Translations under genes and position numbers: made by a program
From: Ceratotherium simum simum
Taxonomy: Eukaryota; Chordata; Mammalia; Perissodactyla; Rhinocerotidae
Direction of reading: 5' to 3'
Assembly (NCBI RefSeq): GCF_000283155.1
Contig: NW_004454166.1
Coordinates: forward strand, 15,418,100-15,482,099
Length of the DNA stretch: 64,000 nt
In this document: positions 48,767 to 60,590 of the stretch, in pieces
Layout: every line of letters starts with the position of its first letter
Numbering within the stretch: the stretch's first letter is position 1
Notes under the pieces: generated by a model
Database searches by the model: none
What the model saw: only the letters and a program-made list of their open reading frames with translations
Told to the model about the DNA's origin: nothing

Positions 48767-51204
48767 GTCAAGCAAATAGAAAATCAATCTTCAAAATTAA
48801 TTTAAACATGCTGTATTGTTCTTTCCCATAGTGACAAACATGATAATTATTAGAAGCCATTTACAGTCCTTCCTAAACATGTGAGTTTTTCTATACTCAT
48901 CTAATCACTCAAAATAGGAAGATAATCCAGAAAAAGACTAAAACATATTTAATATGGAAGATTATCATTTTAAAGAATCATTTGTTTTAATAGCCACTAC
49001 AGTATTTAGAAAAAATAACCAGGAAAATTTGAGTTTAATATAAAATGGCTAAGTAATAAAGTATAAGCTGGAAATTTAAAATACACAGGTACACACTCAA
49101 AAAGCTATGTTACCCACAATGCTGTCACTTTATATGGTATAATAAAGTTCTCGAAACACACCCAGTATCACTCATAATTACCTGGTTGGTTCTTCATTTA
49201 AAAGAACTAAAAATTAAGGACAGCAATTACTTCTCACTGTTTCCAAAAGCATTTCAAAATATGAAATAACATGAGGAAATAAAACAAATATTTCATGAGA
49301 AGTACCAAAAGCTAATGTTCTTAATTTTCTTGCCTAATTTAGGCAAGGCTCAAAAACTGATACCCTGCATAGAACATCCAGGGTTATTTAACCAGGTATA
49401 AGTAAATCTCAAACATGGTATGGCCTAAACTGCCTGAAAATGTTTACCTGTCTTCAAGAAAATTCCAATCTAAAAAATGAATTTAATTCTCTCTCACCAT
49501 GGTATATACCTGATAGAAGAAACACTAGCAGAATTAAAGGCTTGGGTTTCAGTATAAGTTTGCCACCTAACTAGCTGTGTGACAATTTGGCATACATTCA
49601 TTCATCAGGTATTTTTGAGAGCTTATTTTATGTGTCAGATGCTAGAAACACTAAGTAGTGAAGAAAAGATCAAAAATCCCTGCCTTCATGACACATTCTA
49701 GGGAATCACTTAATCTCTAAAAACAATTCATTTTTCTTTCTCTAAAATAATGGATTTCATACTTTAAGGGTATTTTCAATTCTTTAAAAATGAAATCCAT
49801 ATTACTTTTCTGAATCTAGGAAAGCAACTTATGGAGCATAACCTGAAATCCACTCTTGCCACAGGCTTAAAACTATTTGTTGTGTCATCATATTCAGACA
49901 GCAAATAGAGGAAGATAAGTAACTGACATTCTTGAAGGACTTATTTAAATTCGCTAATTTTGGTTTACACAATCCAGACGAAATATGAACCTTATTGGCC
50001 TATTACTTGGTAGCTAAACTTCCTTGGATAGGTTCCAAGAAAGAAGCAGAAAAATCTTATGAGAAATTTCCCCATATAATGAATAATTTTACAGACATTT
50101 CCAGTATTTAGGTCTATAAAAATATAGATTGCCTCGTGAATCAACTAATCAGCTTCTCTATTCTTCAAAGTAGAATTGATTTTTGTTTTCAAAGTGCTTG
50201 CTGCAAACAGGTAGTCAGAAATCCAAATCATGTATTCAAATGTGGTTCCTGTGTCTAACATTTAAATTTTTCTTTTATCATCAAGATATATTTTTTCCCC
50301 CACAATAAAACAGGCATGACAGCCCTTCAAGCATAATTCCTCAACTCCGAAATTGTAAGTTTTTTAAATGTCTCACATATTCATTTTTCCCAGATAAACT
50401 CTAGAATCACAAATTATATTTCTCATAAGACCAAATCAACATTCACTTTAAATATCCCTTCCATCACAGGCACCTAGAGACACCAAAAGTGATCCTAGAT
50501 ATGAGCCTGTAGTTTCTAATCTCTGAGTATCATTCCCAAATGAGTAATTGATTTAAGTATCTGCAGGAAAAAAAAAAAAAGCATATCTCACAAGAGGCTC
50601 CTCCATTTATTTTCAGCTCATAAAATATGTTCCAAGTTTGCCAAAGCAAGCTAACTCCACCCAACTTCAAAAAGCAGTATAAAGTAGTAGTTCCCAATTA
50701 TGCTAATCTTGGACATCTTATTGTTAGTCTCAAATGCTGTTTGCTGTATTTATGCTTATTTGTTAAGGAGTCTTAAGAATATGTGCATCAATAAGTGCAG
50801 ATGCATAAAAGTGTTGAAACTGCTAGCAAGAAGAGCCAATAGACAGAAAGTGGTGGTAACTTTACATAAAATACATATAATATAAACGTGCATTATTTCT
50901 TTCCATTTTCTACAGTAATCTGAACTGTAAGTGGCCTCTAGAACTAGATTCTCAGCTCAGCTCTATCAAATACCAAATTGGTAAGGGAAATTTTAAAACA
51001 TCCATTTATATTTTAAAAGCCTCATATTGATGTACAGTTTACTTGATTTATATTTTAGAATCCAATAAATGAGGAGACTTTGATAAAACTAAAATGACTT
51101 ATAACTTAAAAAATTACCACTGTAAAATATTAATTATCCAGCTCTCCTGCTGTTCACCTTTTAGACAGAACCCTCATTTACTGGCAGCTAGGTATAATGA
51201 AAAA

Positions 51205-51400
51205 AAAAATGTCAGGCTTTCGAACCAAGAAGACATGGGTTTGAACTCTGGTGCACCACGCCTTGAATACAAACTTTCTGAATCTATTTTTTCATCTCTA
51301 AAATGGGAATATGAATACCTACCTTGAAGGACTGTTATAATAATTAGTGAAAATACATGTAAAGCAGCTGGCACATAGTAGGAATTGAAGAAACTTAGCA
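51205..51400 (+). repeat. MIR SINE
   Basis: Sense copy with CATGGGTTTGAACTCTGGTG, TCATCTCTAAAATGGGAATA and CAGCTGGCACATAGTAGG. It lies 390-585 nt downstream, in transcription, of the exon 2 donor. Confidence 0.7.
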
Positions 51401-51790
51401 GCTGTTGTTATTTTATTACTCATAAGCACATCCAAGGGAAGATGTAAGAAAGGGCATGATAGAAAAACAAATCAGAGCCTAGGTTACATTTAACTACTAA
51501 AACAAAACAAAACAAAAACAAACACTCTGATAGTTAAGTAAAACTCTGGGCTAAACTTTTTGTTCATATTTTAGATATACAAGATAATACTGCAGCCCCT
51601 CTTTATAAATATATAAAATCCAAAATTAGCTACAGGTCTACTTATTTTGGAGTTAAATAAAAACGAAAGATTATCATCACACAGTAAAACAGATAACTTT
51701 CTGAACAGGTGAGATGATTTCACCACTGGGGAAAAAACACCAAAACTAAGATCTAAAAATGCTTATGAAAGGAGAGTAAAAGATTCCTAC

Positions 51791-51824
51791 CTTTAAACCG
51801 ACTGCTATAAGATCTGTAACAACA
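51791..51824 (-). CDS. PTBP3: PTBP3 exon 2 (34-nt exon)
   Basis: A 34-nt internal exon encoding residues 3-14 of PTBP3 (VVTDLIAVGLK after the split G). The acceptor AG is at 51826-51825 on the minus strand, after a T-rich tract. The donor is gtaggaatc from 51790. The length is not a multiple of three, so skipping shifts the frame. It ends on K14, and exon 3 starts with R15: this KR pair is the first half of the bipartite nuclear localisation signal known in the PTB family. The nuclear export signal of PTB proteins also lies in this N-terminal stretch (family knowledge). A pyrimidine-rich region at 51881-51910 (minus strand) resembles PTB binding sites, which suggests regulated inclusion. Confidence 0.93.
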
Positions 51825-51880
51825 CTGTATGGAAAAAATAAAAAGAGAAAATGGAAAACAAAGTTAGAGAACAAGTTTTT

Positions 51881-51910
51881 AAAAGACAGAGATAAAGAAA
51901 AAAGAAAAAG
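51881..51910 (-). promoter_or_regulatory. Pyrimidine-rich PTB-like tract upstream of exon 2
   Basis: On the transcribed strand this is almost all U and C, with repeated UCUUU / CUCU / GUCUUUU elements, 57 to 86 nt before the exon 2 acceptor. PTB-family proteins bind UCUU and CUCUCU motifs in such positions to repress exons. Function here is inferred. Confidence 0.45.
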
Positions 51911-54383
51911 CATTATAATAATAAAAATAAGAATGTGATGAGTTGTGAAATGTTTATACAAAGAAAAGTGATGGGACAGTCTAGCACCAGCAGAGTGTAA
52001 AAGCAAAGCTTTAATAGCAACGTAAAAAACAAATAATAAATCTAATTCTCTTTTAGTATTTAGAAAAGTATAGTTGCGCTTCAATAAAATGAGTATGTGT
52101 TTATCCATTTACCTCTATTGAACAAATCCAAACCCAAACTTAAATCACTAAAGTTCATTCTTTTAAATCACTGGTATGAATTATCATGTTTCAAGTTTTA
52201 AATGAAACAAAACCAGTGAGCAGATTTTACAGATATAGAAAGTATCTTACAAATTTGCCACTACCACCCAAAACAGCTCACCAAAATACAGCTAAGACAG
52301 TCTCTCAGAACCAAAATAAATACAAACGTTAAACTTCAGATATCAAAATTTTCAGAGATTTGCTTTTTAAAAAAATTCTAGCACATCAAAACTGTGTTTA
52401 AGCATAAATTATCTCAGGAGGAAATGAACACATACACACACACAAAAGACAGCTGGGATTTGAGGAGGAACTAGAAAGATATGTTGACTGGTGATTTGTT
52501 GTTTATTCAAAATAATGAAAAAGGACCTTTCTCAAGCTGTGAGAAAATGTAGAAATTTAATCAGCCTTCTGAAAGCAAAAATTCACTGTTCAAAACCACA
52601 TCCCTTAACACCAAGGTGTAAAAACCCCTATACAGTTCTGCCGGAAAAAAATCCATCTCTTCTAACCCCAAAGAAATTGTCTTTAATTAAGCTTGTCTCC
52701 ACATCTCCTAAAAGAAAGCTATAAGTAAATTCTACACACTGTTAATAAACTACAATGTCACCATTACTTAATAAAAGTAAACAAATTCATGACTCTGGAT
52801 AGTTTAATGAGGCAATTTTAATTGTTTTAAACAATAACCATGTAGATTTTTAATTTTTCCTTATAGACTTTTGAAACTTGAAATTCATTTGTCTGAAACT
52901 AAAACGTGATAAATAACTGATGTTTGTGCATAAAAAAATAAGATTGTGTAATATACTATGATATTGGTCCTGTTGCAAAGCACAAATTGTGCTCCTACTT
53001 TAACTCTCAAAAGAACTTACCTTCCAGTATCTGTCTTACTGACCCACACGTTTAAACCAATAAACTCATTCTTAGCTTTAAAACCACATACAGGGTGAAG
53101 AGAGAGTTAACCTCTTAAACACTATCCAAGAGTTAAGTGTGCACTTCACAGTTGTCCAAGAGTTCAACAGCCAAGATGCATAATCCAAGAATCCTCGTTT
53201 TTATCACTATAAATTTTCCAATACGAAAAGCTAGCCTGCTCCCATATCTCAAGTCAAAACATCTAATGACAATTCACGACATAATGAAATACTAATTTCA
53301 CAGCCTTCCTGAACTGAAATACTGGCATAATTACACAAATAACTAAAATAGCAAAACTTCACACACATATGACGTGTAATTGAATAAGATAATGTGAAAT
53401 GAGTTTTCAACAATGCTCTCAGAGAAGCTTCAATTAAACAATAACAATAGCGTCAATTAAACAAAAAATACTTTAAAGAACATCACAATCATAAATGAAA
53501 TCTAAAATTGCACTTTGTCTAATGTCTGTAGCAGTGTGCAATCTGCATTCAAATCAGTTAATCCAATGTATCACACAGGCAATATCATAGAACTAGGATA
53601 AATGAAATCTCATGAAGGCAAAACTGTTGGAAGATTCCATCGTCTTTCCACAGCATGACAGCAATCATCAACTATATGGCAACACGTACACGGCTTTTAC
53701 TGTTCAAGTAAGTTCCATGTATTCTACAACCAAGAGCTTTACACAAATCTTGTCATCGAAAGCAAGTAAAAGGCCAAATAAAACCTCACATGCCTAATGA
53801 GAATAAATGAGTAGATGTGCAGGCTCTAACAGTGCTGGAGATTTTTTTAAAATCTTGGATGTACATGTACTACGACCTGCAATTAATTCATGAAGATCCT
53901 GATCTAGTTGTTTCCTTTATCATCAAAATATGACAGGTCCCAACCCACATCCCTGGGTCCCCAGAGAAACATTTACATCGGTGATTCCAAATCTCTTTAC
54001 TTTGGTCACGGACCTCATTAACTTTTAGAACGTTTGAAAGCTGCCCGAAAATTGCACTCATACAATATTCTACATACATGGCAGGTAATTCACGAAGTTT
54101 CGTTTGAGGACACAGCGGGTAGCGTCCACGGTCACCAAGTCCAGACGCCCGATACATAAATATCGTTAACAGAGCCCACGGCACAAATCCAGAGCCCCGG
54201 GCCGGTCCCCGCACGCCGAGACCCCGCGTGGGGCCCTGGCTCCGGGACCAGGTCGCCGCCCAGACGTGTCCGGGCGCGTGCACTCGCCGGCCACTCGCCT
54301 CCCCGCCAGGGGAAGCTCCGGCGCTCGCCCCACCTCGCCGGTAAACAGCAACTCCCCAAGCGGGAGGACGCCCGCCCCGAGCG

Positions 54384-54406
54384 CCGCCCCCGCCCCCGCC
54401 TCCCCC
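54384..54406 (-). other. G-rich tract, possible G-quadruplex
   Basis: On the minus strand this reads as three runs of five G separated by one to four bases, with GG pairs between and after. It lies about 340 nt into intron 1, so it would be present in both the non-template DNA and the nascent PTBP3 RNA. Confidence 0.45.
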
Positions 54407-54744
54407 AGCGCCGCGCACCATTTTCTGAGAGGAAGTGTCGGGAGGCCGGGCCGGGTTCCCCCGACTCTCGGCGCGGAGGGCGGACCCCGGAGCCCGGGGG
54501 CTGCACCGTCCGCTTCCCGGTGTGAGGGTGTGCAGGGGCGGCCGTTACCGGAGCGCCCCGTGGGGGAAGGAGAGGCTGCGGATGACGGCCCCTCCGCGAT
54601 TCGGGGCTCCCCCAGGAGGCGCCCGGAAGCCCCGCCGTCGGGCCCGAGCCGGGCGGCTCCCCGGCCTCCGCGAGTCCGGCCGAGAGCCGAAAGGCAGCGG
54701 GGCAAGCGCAGCCCGGCGCGGCTGCTGCGCCGCCGAACACTTAC

Positions 54745-54752
54745 CCATCCAT
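54745..54752 (-). CDS. PTBP3: PTBP3 exon 1, coding part (start codon)
   Basis: First coding exon of polypyrimidine tract-binding protein 3, a nuclear/cytoplasmic RNA-binding protein of the PTB/hnRNP I family that binds pyrimidine tracts and mostly represses alternative exons. Read on the minus strand, it holds only ATG GAT GG before a strong donor (gtaagt, 54744-54739). The start context is gccATGG, with G at -3 and +4, a good Kozak match. The split glycine codon (GG|T) joins exon 2 in frame and gives the family N-terminus M-D-G-V-V-T-D-L. The exon lies in a CpG island, as expected for a broadly expressed gene. The 5' UTR runs right from 54753, but the transcription start cannot be fixed from sequence. 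The frame upstream of this ATG stays open to another ATG at 54983 (see findings). Confidence 0.93.
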
Positions 54753-56291
54753 GGCCCAGACGGAGGAGCGCACAGTGCACGGACTGACGGGCTCACCGCA
54801 AGCGGAGGGAGGGGGCGGCGGCAGCAGGGCGGCTCCGGGGACCGGCAAGCGGCGCCTCTCCGGAGCCCCGGCCGGTAGGAGGTGGAAGGAGAGTGGGAAA
54901 CAGGGGCGGAGACCAGGGACGCTCCCGCCACCGCCGCGCCCCCGCCTTCCCGACCCCGCAAGCGCGTCCCCGCCTCGCCTCACCCCGCCCCTCGGCGTCG
55001 ACGCCCTCCCTCGGCCCCGCCCCCGGCCGCCCTCCGGCTGGCTCCAGGGCGCCCTCTTCCTGCGGTCGCCCTAAGACTCCGCCCCCCGCCTCCCTCCTGC
55101 GTTCACGGGAGCGCGCGCCTTGTGCTTCCCGCTTCGCCGCCCCGCCCGCCCTCCCGCGGGCTCGGCCGGCCTTCCGGCTTCTCCGGCCGGGGCGGCCTGG
55201 CCGGGACACCTCCCTCTACCGGCGGGAAAGGCATTGGGAACCCGACTCCCGAGAGTAGGTAGCAGTGTGCCGCGAGGACCGCGGAACCTCGGCGGAATTG
55301 CCCCGCGTGGACGAGGCTGTCGGTGGCTCGGCCCCAAGCACGGAGGCCAGACGCGGGCTGTGGTCATCGGGGCTCCGGGCCCTGCAGCCCAAGGAAGTCC
55401 GGGCTCGGGACCCCCGGGGGGGACCAAGTCCAGCAAGTGCGGCACCCGCCCGTCGCCCGCCCGGGGCTGGGAGTCAGCCTCTGGGACCCGCACCGGCCCG
55501 ATAGGTGTGGTTGGGATGAGGATGAATGAGATGCAAGAGACAGCCCCGAACTTAACAACGTTTAAATTTTATTCAGTTTTAGTCTCTCAGTGCTTTTCGA
55601 CCCGACAGTCTGGGATTGAATTTTTAGGAAACATTCATTCATTGCACGATATGGAATGGCCACTATGTTGCCAGCATTTCATAAGTTTCCACATTCCTCC
55701 ATTTAAAAAAACAAACAAAAACAAACGTATGAGGGAGTGATTTTTTCCTTTTTTCAGGTGAAAATTTAGACACGAATAGAGTGATTTGCCCACAATTTCA
55801 CAGCTACTAGAGCCGTTTCCTCTAGTCTGAGCAAAATTATATATATAACTAGTCTCAATTCGCTTGGTTTTTTCCCTTTTATATTCTGCCTAGTTTTGAA
55901 ATTGATTTTTCAATTCACAGATCACCAGAATGTGAGCCACTAAACGCTGTCCTCGACAAAATTCTTAACCACCTGAGTAAGAGGGGGCTGCTCCCCCTGT
56001 TCCCCTTCATTTGAAAAGCAAGTAACAGGAACTCAATCATCTATCCTTGTTAATATCCTGCTTTTAAAAAGATTTAAACTGTCGATTGATACGTCAGTCA
56101 GTCAATATTTATTGAGTGTTTACTATGTGCCAAGCACTGCAGGGCTACCCAAGAAAATCTGATTCCAGCCTTGATGGTTGAATGGTTTCTTCGGTCAATT
56201 TATTTATTATTTATTTATTTATTGGCAAAAAATAATTTTTAAATAGCTCAGATATCTTATTCAGAGAGGCCATTTTTAAAGTACTATATCT

Positions 56292-56611
56292 GGGGACAGC
56301 CCCGTGGCTTAGTGGTTAAGTGCACAGTCTCCGCTGCTGGTGGCCCGGGTTTGGATCCCGGGTGTGCACAGATGCACTGCTTGTCTGGCCATGCTGAAGC
56401 AGCGTCCCACATGCAGGACTAGAAGGATGTGCAACTATGACATACAACTATCTCCTGGGGCTTTGGGGAGAAAAAGGCAAGAGAAAAGGAGGAGGATTGG
56501 CAATAGATGTTAGCTCAGGGCCAGTCTTCCTCAGCAAAAAAAAAGGAGGATTGGCATAGATGTTAGCTCAGGGCTGATCTTCCTCACAAAACAAAACAAA
56601 ACAAAAAAAAT
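56292..56611 (+). repeat. ERE SINE, long form
   Basis: Target duplication AAAGTACTATATCT / AAAGTACTGTATCT (56278-56291, 56612-56625). First ERE on the upstream side of the promoter. (AAAAC)n tail. Confidence 0.95.
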
Positions 56612-58309
56612 AAAGTACTGTATCTAACCTCAATCTCTCTTTCCAAAAGGTCAAATATATTTTGTTTTGTGTGTTAAATCCAAATATTATGTTGCAGTTG
56701 TAAATATTACCACCTTACGTTGCCAGGTGAATATTAAAAATCTCAGCAAGATAAGTAGCTGATGTAGTCTCGCTGTTGTTTTGGTGATATATTCTGTTGA
56801 TGAGATTTCCGTAATTTTTTTTAGCTACACAAGTAGTATAAGCATACGTGCTCATTTTGGAAAATTTAAACAATATTAAATATTAAAAAGTTATTTTTCT
56901 TCACAAACCACCCCCTGCCCATGACAACCAGTGTAACAATTCTGTGTGCATCCTTCTAGACCCTCACCATTTTTTATTTACTTTTTTCACTTAAAAATCT
57001 TGGAGATTTTTCTCATGTCAGTGCTTTTCATCTACTTAATTCTTTTTAATACTGCATAGTATTTCATAATTTCATGTACCTAGTTTAACCTCTTCCAAAA
57101 TAGTGGAAATTTACCTTTTTTCTGATTATTTAAAATAACTAACAGTATTGCAAAGAACATCATGTATGTATGAACTTCCTTGCACTTATGATTATATCTG
57201 AGGAATAGATTTCTAGAAGTAGAATTGCAGAACAAAGGGTATAAGCATTTTCAAATTTGATAAATATTGCCAAAAGATTCCAAAAAGGCTGTACCAATTT
57301 ACATTTTCTTTATTTAAAACACAAAAAAGTCTTTCTCTTAGCCCCATGCCTTAAGATAGCCCCATGCCTAACAGATTTCAGCATTAAAAAATAAATGTGA
57401 AGTCTATCTGAAACTCACTGTCCATATTACTAACAGTGACTCTGAAAAAGTCTCCAATGTAAAAGACAGTGTACCTGCCTAAAATGAACAAACCTGTATG
57501 ACGTTTCCCAAACACTTAACGTCCAGTTTTACAACAGAAGCCTAGATATAAGAAAACAGCTCACAATAGAAAACATGGTAAAACCTTTCCCTTTCTCCTG
57601 TCTCTTGGTCATAAATTCAAAAAACTTCTTTCTCATGGATTGAGCTCTACAGGTTTGAGTCCCTTTGATTCAAAAACAGTAGATAGAATGGAATTTAGGT
57701 CTTCTAGGACCACTTTTAAAATCCTAGCTATTCCTGTAATCCATATGGCTTGGAAAAACCATGGGCTTCTATAATCTCAGCAAAAGTTTCTGAGTTTCTG
57801 GAATGACCAGATATCACCCACGTGACCTGGCTTGGCATGAGAACTTTATATTCTATATACTGGCTTCTTAATGGAGAAGAGAGTAACACGTTCTCCATTT
57901 GCTACTTGCTCTATACTTTTAAGAGAAAGACAGTTATAATAATTTGGTTTATAAATTTTCTAACATTTTACCTTCCTTGTGTTTTTGTTCTAATCTGTCT
58001 AAGAAATTCCCCTGAAAGACCTTCATCTGATAAGAGACACCCCCACCCGCTATTATGATGTTTGGAGAAAATGTAACCTTTGAACTTTTGCCTTAAGGAA
58101 TTCCATTATGCAGTGGTAGTTAACATTTAACCAACATTACCCTATTCTTGTTCACAGGTAAGACTTCTTAAGATATAAAAATAATACAAAGATGCCAGTA
58201 TAGGTCAGAAATAAGACCAGCCATTAGGTGAATCCAGGAGGTGGATATTTTAATATCAGTTTATCCGTTGACAAATACAAAATCATAATCATTAACATGT
58301 ATTTCCTAA

Positions 58310-58805
58310 AATAGAAATATCTGAAATTATACTGAGCAAAAAAAGCTAAACTCAAAAGGTTACATACTGTATGATTCCATTTGTATAGCATTCTCAAAAT
58401 GACAAAATTATAGAGATAGAGAACAGATTAGCGGTTGCCAGGGGTTAGGAACAGGGTGGGAGGGTATGGAGAGACAAGGTGATGGGTGTGACTATAACAG
58501 AGTTGCAAGGGGAATGTTTGTGGTGATGGAACCGTTCTCTATCTTGATTATGGGGTTGGTTATACAAATCTACACATGATAAAATTGCATAGAAATATAG
58601 ACACAAGTACATATAAAACTGGCAATATCTGAATAATATTTATGGATTGTACTAATTTTAATGTCAATTTCCTGGTTTTGTTATAGTTATTAAGATGTTA
58701 CCTTTGGAGGAAACTGGGTGAAGAGTACACAGGACCTCTTTGTACTACTTTTTAAACTTACTGTGAATCTATAATTATTTCAAAATAAAACAATAATAAA
58801 AAAGG
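58310..58805 (+). mobile_element. L1 3' end
   Basis: Sense copy: GTTACATACTGTATGATTCC, GCGGTTGCCAGGGGTTAGGA, TGTGGTGATGGAACCGTTCT, and a terminal A-rich run. Confidence 0.7.
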
Positions 58806-59189
58806 AAATCTTGCAGAGTATTCCCTTAATACTTGTTATTTGTTCAATAGTTAAGCAATAACAAATTTAAAAGGCTTAAGAAAAATGTGTGGGAGTATAA
58901 TTCATATTTTTCAGGCTATAACACCTTGGTAGTCAGACTGGGTTATAATAGCTGACACATGAATTACGAACCTTCCAAGTCCTTCCCAACTATTTGAAGA
59001 GGAGGCTTGAAAGTGTCTCCTACATACTCACTGACCTCTCTGCCACCATGAGTCATGTCTGTTTTCCTCATCCTGGCCCTGGCCCTGGTGTAATCATCTC
59101 CATGTGAAGCTCCTGACAAGACAATGCCTGGTTCAGAGGACTCCAATGTTTGCACTGAATGTGCTGTCTCCTGTCACCGTCCTATAGTA

Positions 59190-60590
59190 GGTGTCGACAC
59201 ACAATAACCAATAACCATTCTATAGATGAGAGATAAATTGAGTTTTACTTGAGCCAGGGTGAGGATTGTAATCTGAGAAGGCAGTTTCCACAAAGGAAGA
59301 AAGCATTTGGAGAAGCATGGTTTTCAGTACAGTCTCATACCTTCTTAGAATGAAGAACATACATTAAACACTCCCAGGATACATATTTGTCAAAGTTTCA
59401 AAGAGGCATTCAGCGGCAAATTAGCAGGTCAACATGACACTGATGTCAGGAAATGGACTAATAAGGTGTTACCATAGGGTGTAGGAGGGGAAGTATGCAT
59501 TCTTAAGAGTGCATTCTTTGCTTTCATGGTTAAAACAGATGTACAACGTATGTTCGACAGGCTGTAAGTCAGGCTTCTTTAGTTCAAGCCGAATCAGAAT
59601 AGTTACCCCATATACCTCAATGTGTGAAAATCTCTTGTCATAGGAGTTGCCAGCTCATGTCAAAGTTGCATTGGATTTTCCGGAGCACTTTTCTGAAGAG
59701 GGGAGCATTCCTTTCCCCTGTCTTTTTGTCATACTATGGCATACTTTGTCATACCTAGGTCCCAATGTCGCCGAAAGTTTTTAATAAAACAGCCCTTTCT
59801 GTTTTTAGTCACAGAAAATCCTTTAGAATTTAGGCATGAGTCTGTGGGGCTAGGCCAGAGAACAAACTGGGTGATAATCACTACACTGTTGTTACCAAAC
59901 CAGGTTCATTTTGCCTGCTGCGTGATTATGCCAATCACTAAGAGGACGAGTTTGCAAAGAGAAAGAGTTTAACCACAAGGCAGCCGAGCAAAGAGACAGG
60001 AGAACCAATCTCAAATCCACCTCCCTGAGAAATGGCGATTGGGGATATTTATGAGTGGTCTGAAGTGTGGGAATAGATGATTGCAGGTAAGAAGTGAGGG
60101 AATTGATGACCTGTGCAAGCACAGTCAAGCTTCATGGCTATTCGTAGGGTACACGTTCGCAAAATGGCGTTACCATGATCTGAGGGTGGAGGTTTTGGCT
60201 CCTTTATGTCAAAGGGTCATCTGCTCGGACTCAGTTGGTGAGTTGGTGTTCTTAACCAGCCTGAACCAGACAAGGAGTCGATTCTCAGTTCCTGAAAAAC
60301 TCAAGCACCCATTACCGTGGTGACCCAAGTGTCAGAGATGTTATCTATAGGGTGCGTTTTAGTAATGCATTATCTAACTACTTTTGCAGACAGACAACTG
60401 ACTGACTATAGTTAAAGCAAGTTGCCCCTCCCCCCACCGTTTCACTGTGCTAAGAATCATCATTCCCCTTAAGCAATGACCTCTTGTCCTTAAAACTGGT
60501 GCACCTCACTCTCTACCCTGAGGGTAGGTTCTTACTTAGGAGTTCCCTTGGCCCCACTTAGAAGTAGATCTCTTGGAAATAGAGGTCATC
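59190..60590. mobile_element. Probable LTR-retroelement remnant
   Basis: Long diverged block with GATAAATTGAGTTTTACTTG, TGAGAAATGGCGATTGGGGA and CTTGTCCTTAAAACTGGTGC, reminiscent of an old ERV LTR or leader. No retroviral protein frame is recognisable. Boundaries are guesses. Confidence 0.3.

Larger units (their letters stand above)
20247..51790 (-). other. PTBP3: PTBP3 intron 2
   Basis: A 31.5-kb intron dominated by repeats between about 21.9 and 48.8 kb (listed separately). Stretches where I see nothing identifiable: about 20964-21980, 26930-27530, 28190-29190, 30560-31010, 31870-32770, 32940-33530, 35820-37220, 37830-38300 and 48770-51200 (the last is AT-rich and free of EREs). Confidence 0.85.
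51825..54744 (-). other. PTBP3: PTBP3 intron 1
   Basis: GC-rich near exon 1, AT-rich and apparently unique elsewhere. I recognise no SINE, LTR or long L1 piece. The part next to exon 2 (51827-51910) is pyrimidine-rich on the transcribed strand. The open frames seen here have no family resemblance. Confidence 0.85.
1..54983 (-). other. PTBP3: PTBP3 gene body, 5' part (partial)
   Basis: Gene span covered by the four exons and their introns, running right to left and continuing beyond position 1. The right limit is approximate: it takes the CpG-island sequence up to the farthest in-frame ATG as possible 5' UTR or N-terminal coding. Exon phases fit exactly (8+34+73+170 nt = 95 codons), which is strong evidence that this is the active locus and not a retrocopy. 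Three further RRMs, the linkers and the 3' UTR must lie outside the window. Positions 1-707 are the start of the next intron and hold nothing I recognise. Confidence 0.9.
54150..55520. promoter_or_regulatory. PTBP3: CpG island / PTBP3 promoter region
   Basis: A sharply bounded GC-rich, CpG-dense block in an otherwise AT-rich window. It contains exon 1 of PTBP3. GC-box (Sp1-like) motifs CCCCGCCCC are visible at 54983-54991 and 55015-55023, upstream of the start codon on the minus strand. No TATA box is evident, consistent with dispersed initiation. Several long open frames cross it on both strands, but they are low-complexity Arg/Pro/Gly/Ala readings typical of GC-rich DNA. Divergent transcription to the right is possible but not shown. 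Confidence 0.85.

Noticed and set aside
55250..55520. Possible divergent gene starting right of the CpG island
   Set aside because: No exon with recognisable protein similarity or convincing splice pairing was found. Divergent non-coding transcription cannot be judged without RNA data.
53888..55740. Many long overlapping open frames on both strands (up to about 200 codons)
   Set aside because: They are Arg/Pro/Gly/Ala-rich readings of the CpG island, mutually overlapping and without any domain. Only the ATGGATGG of PTBP3 exon 1 is supported by splicing and protein similarity.
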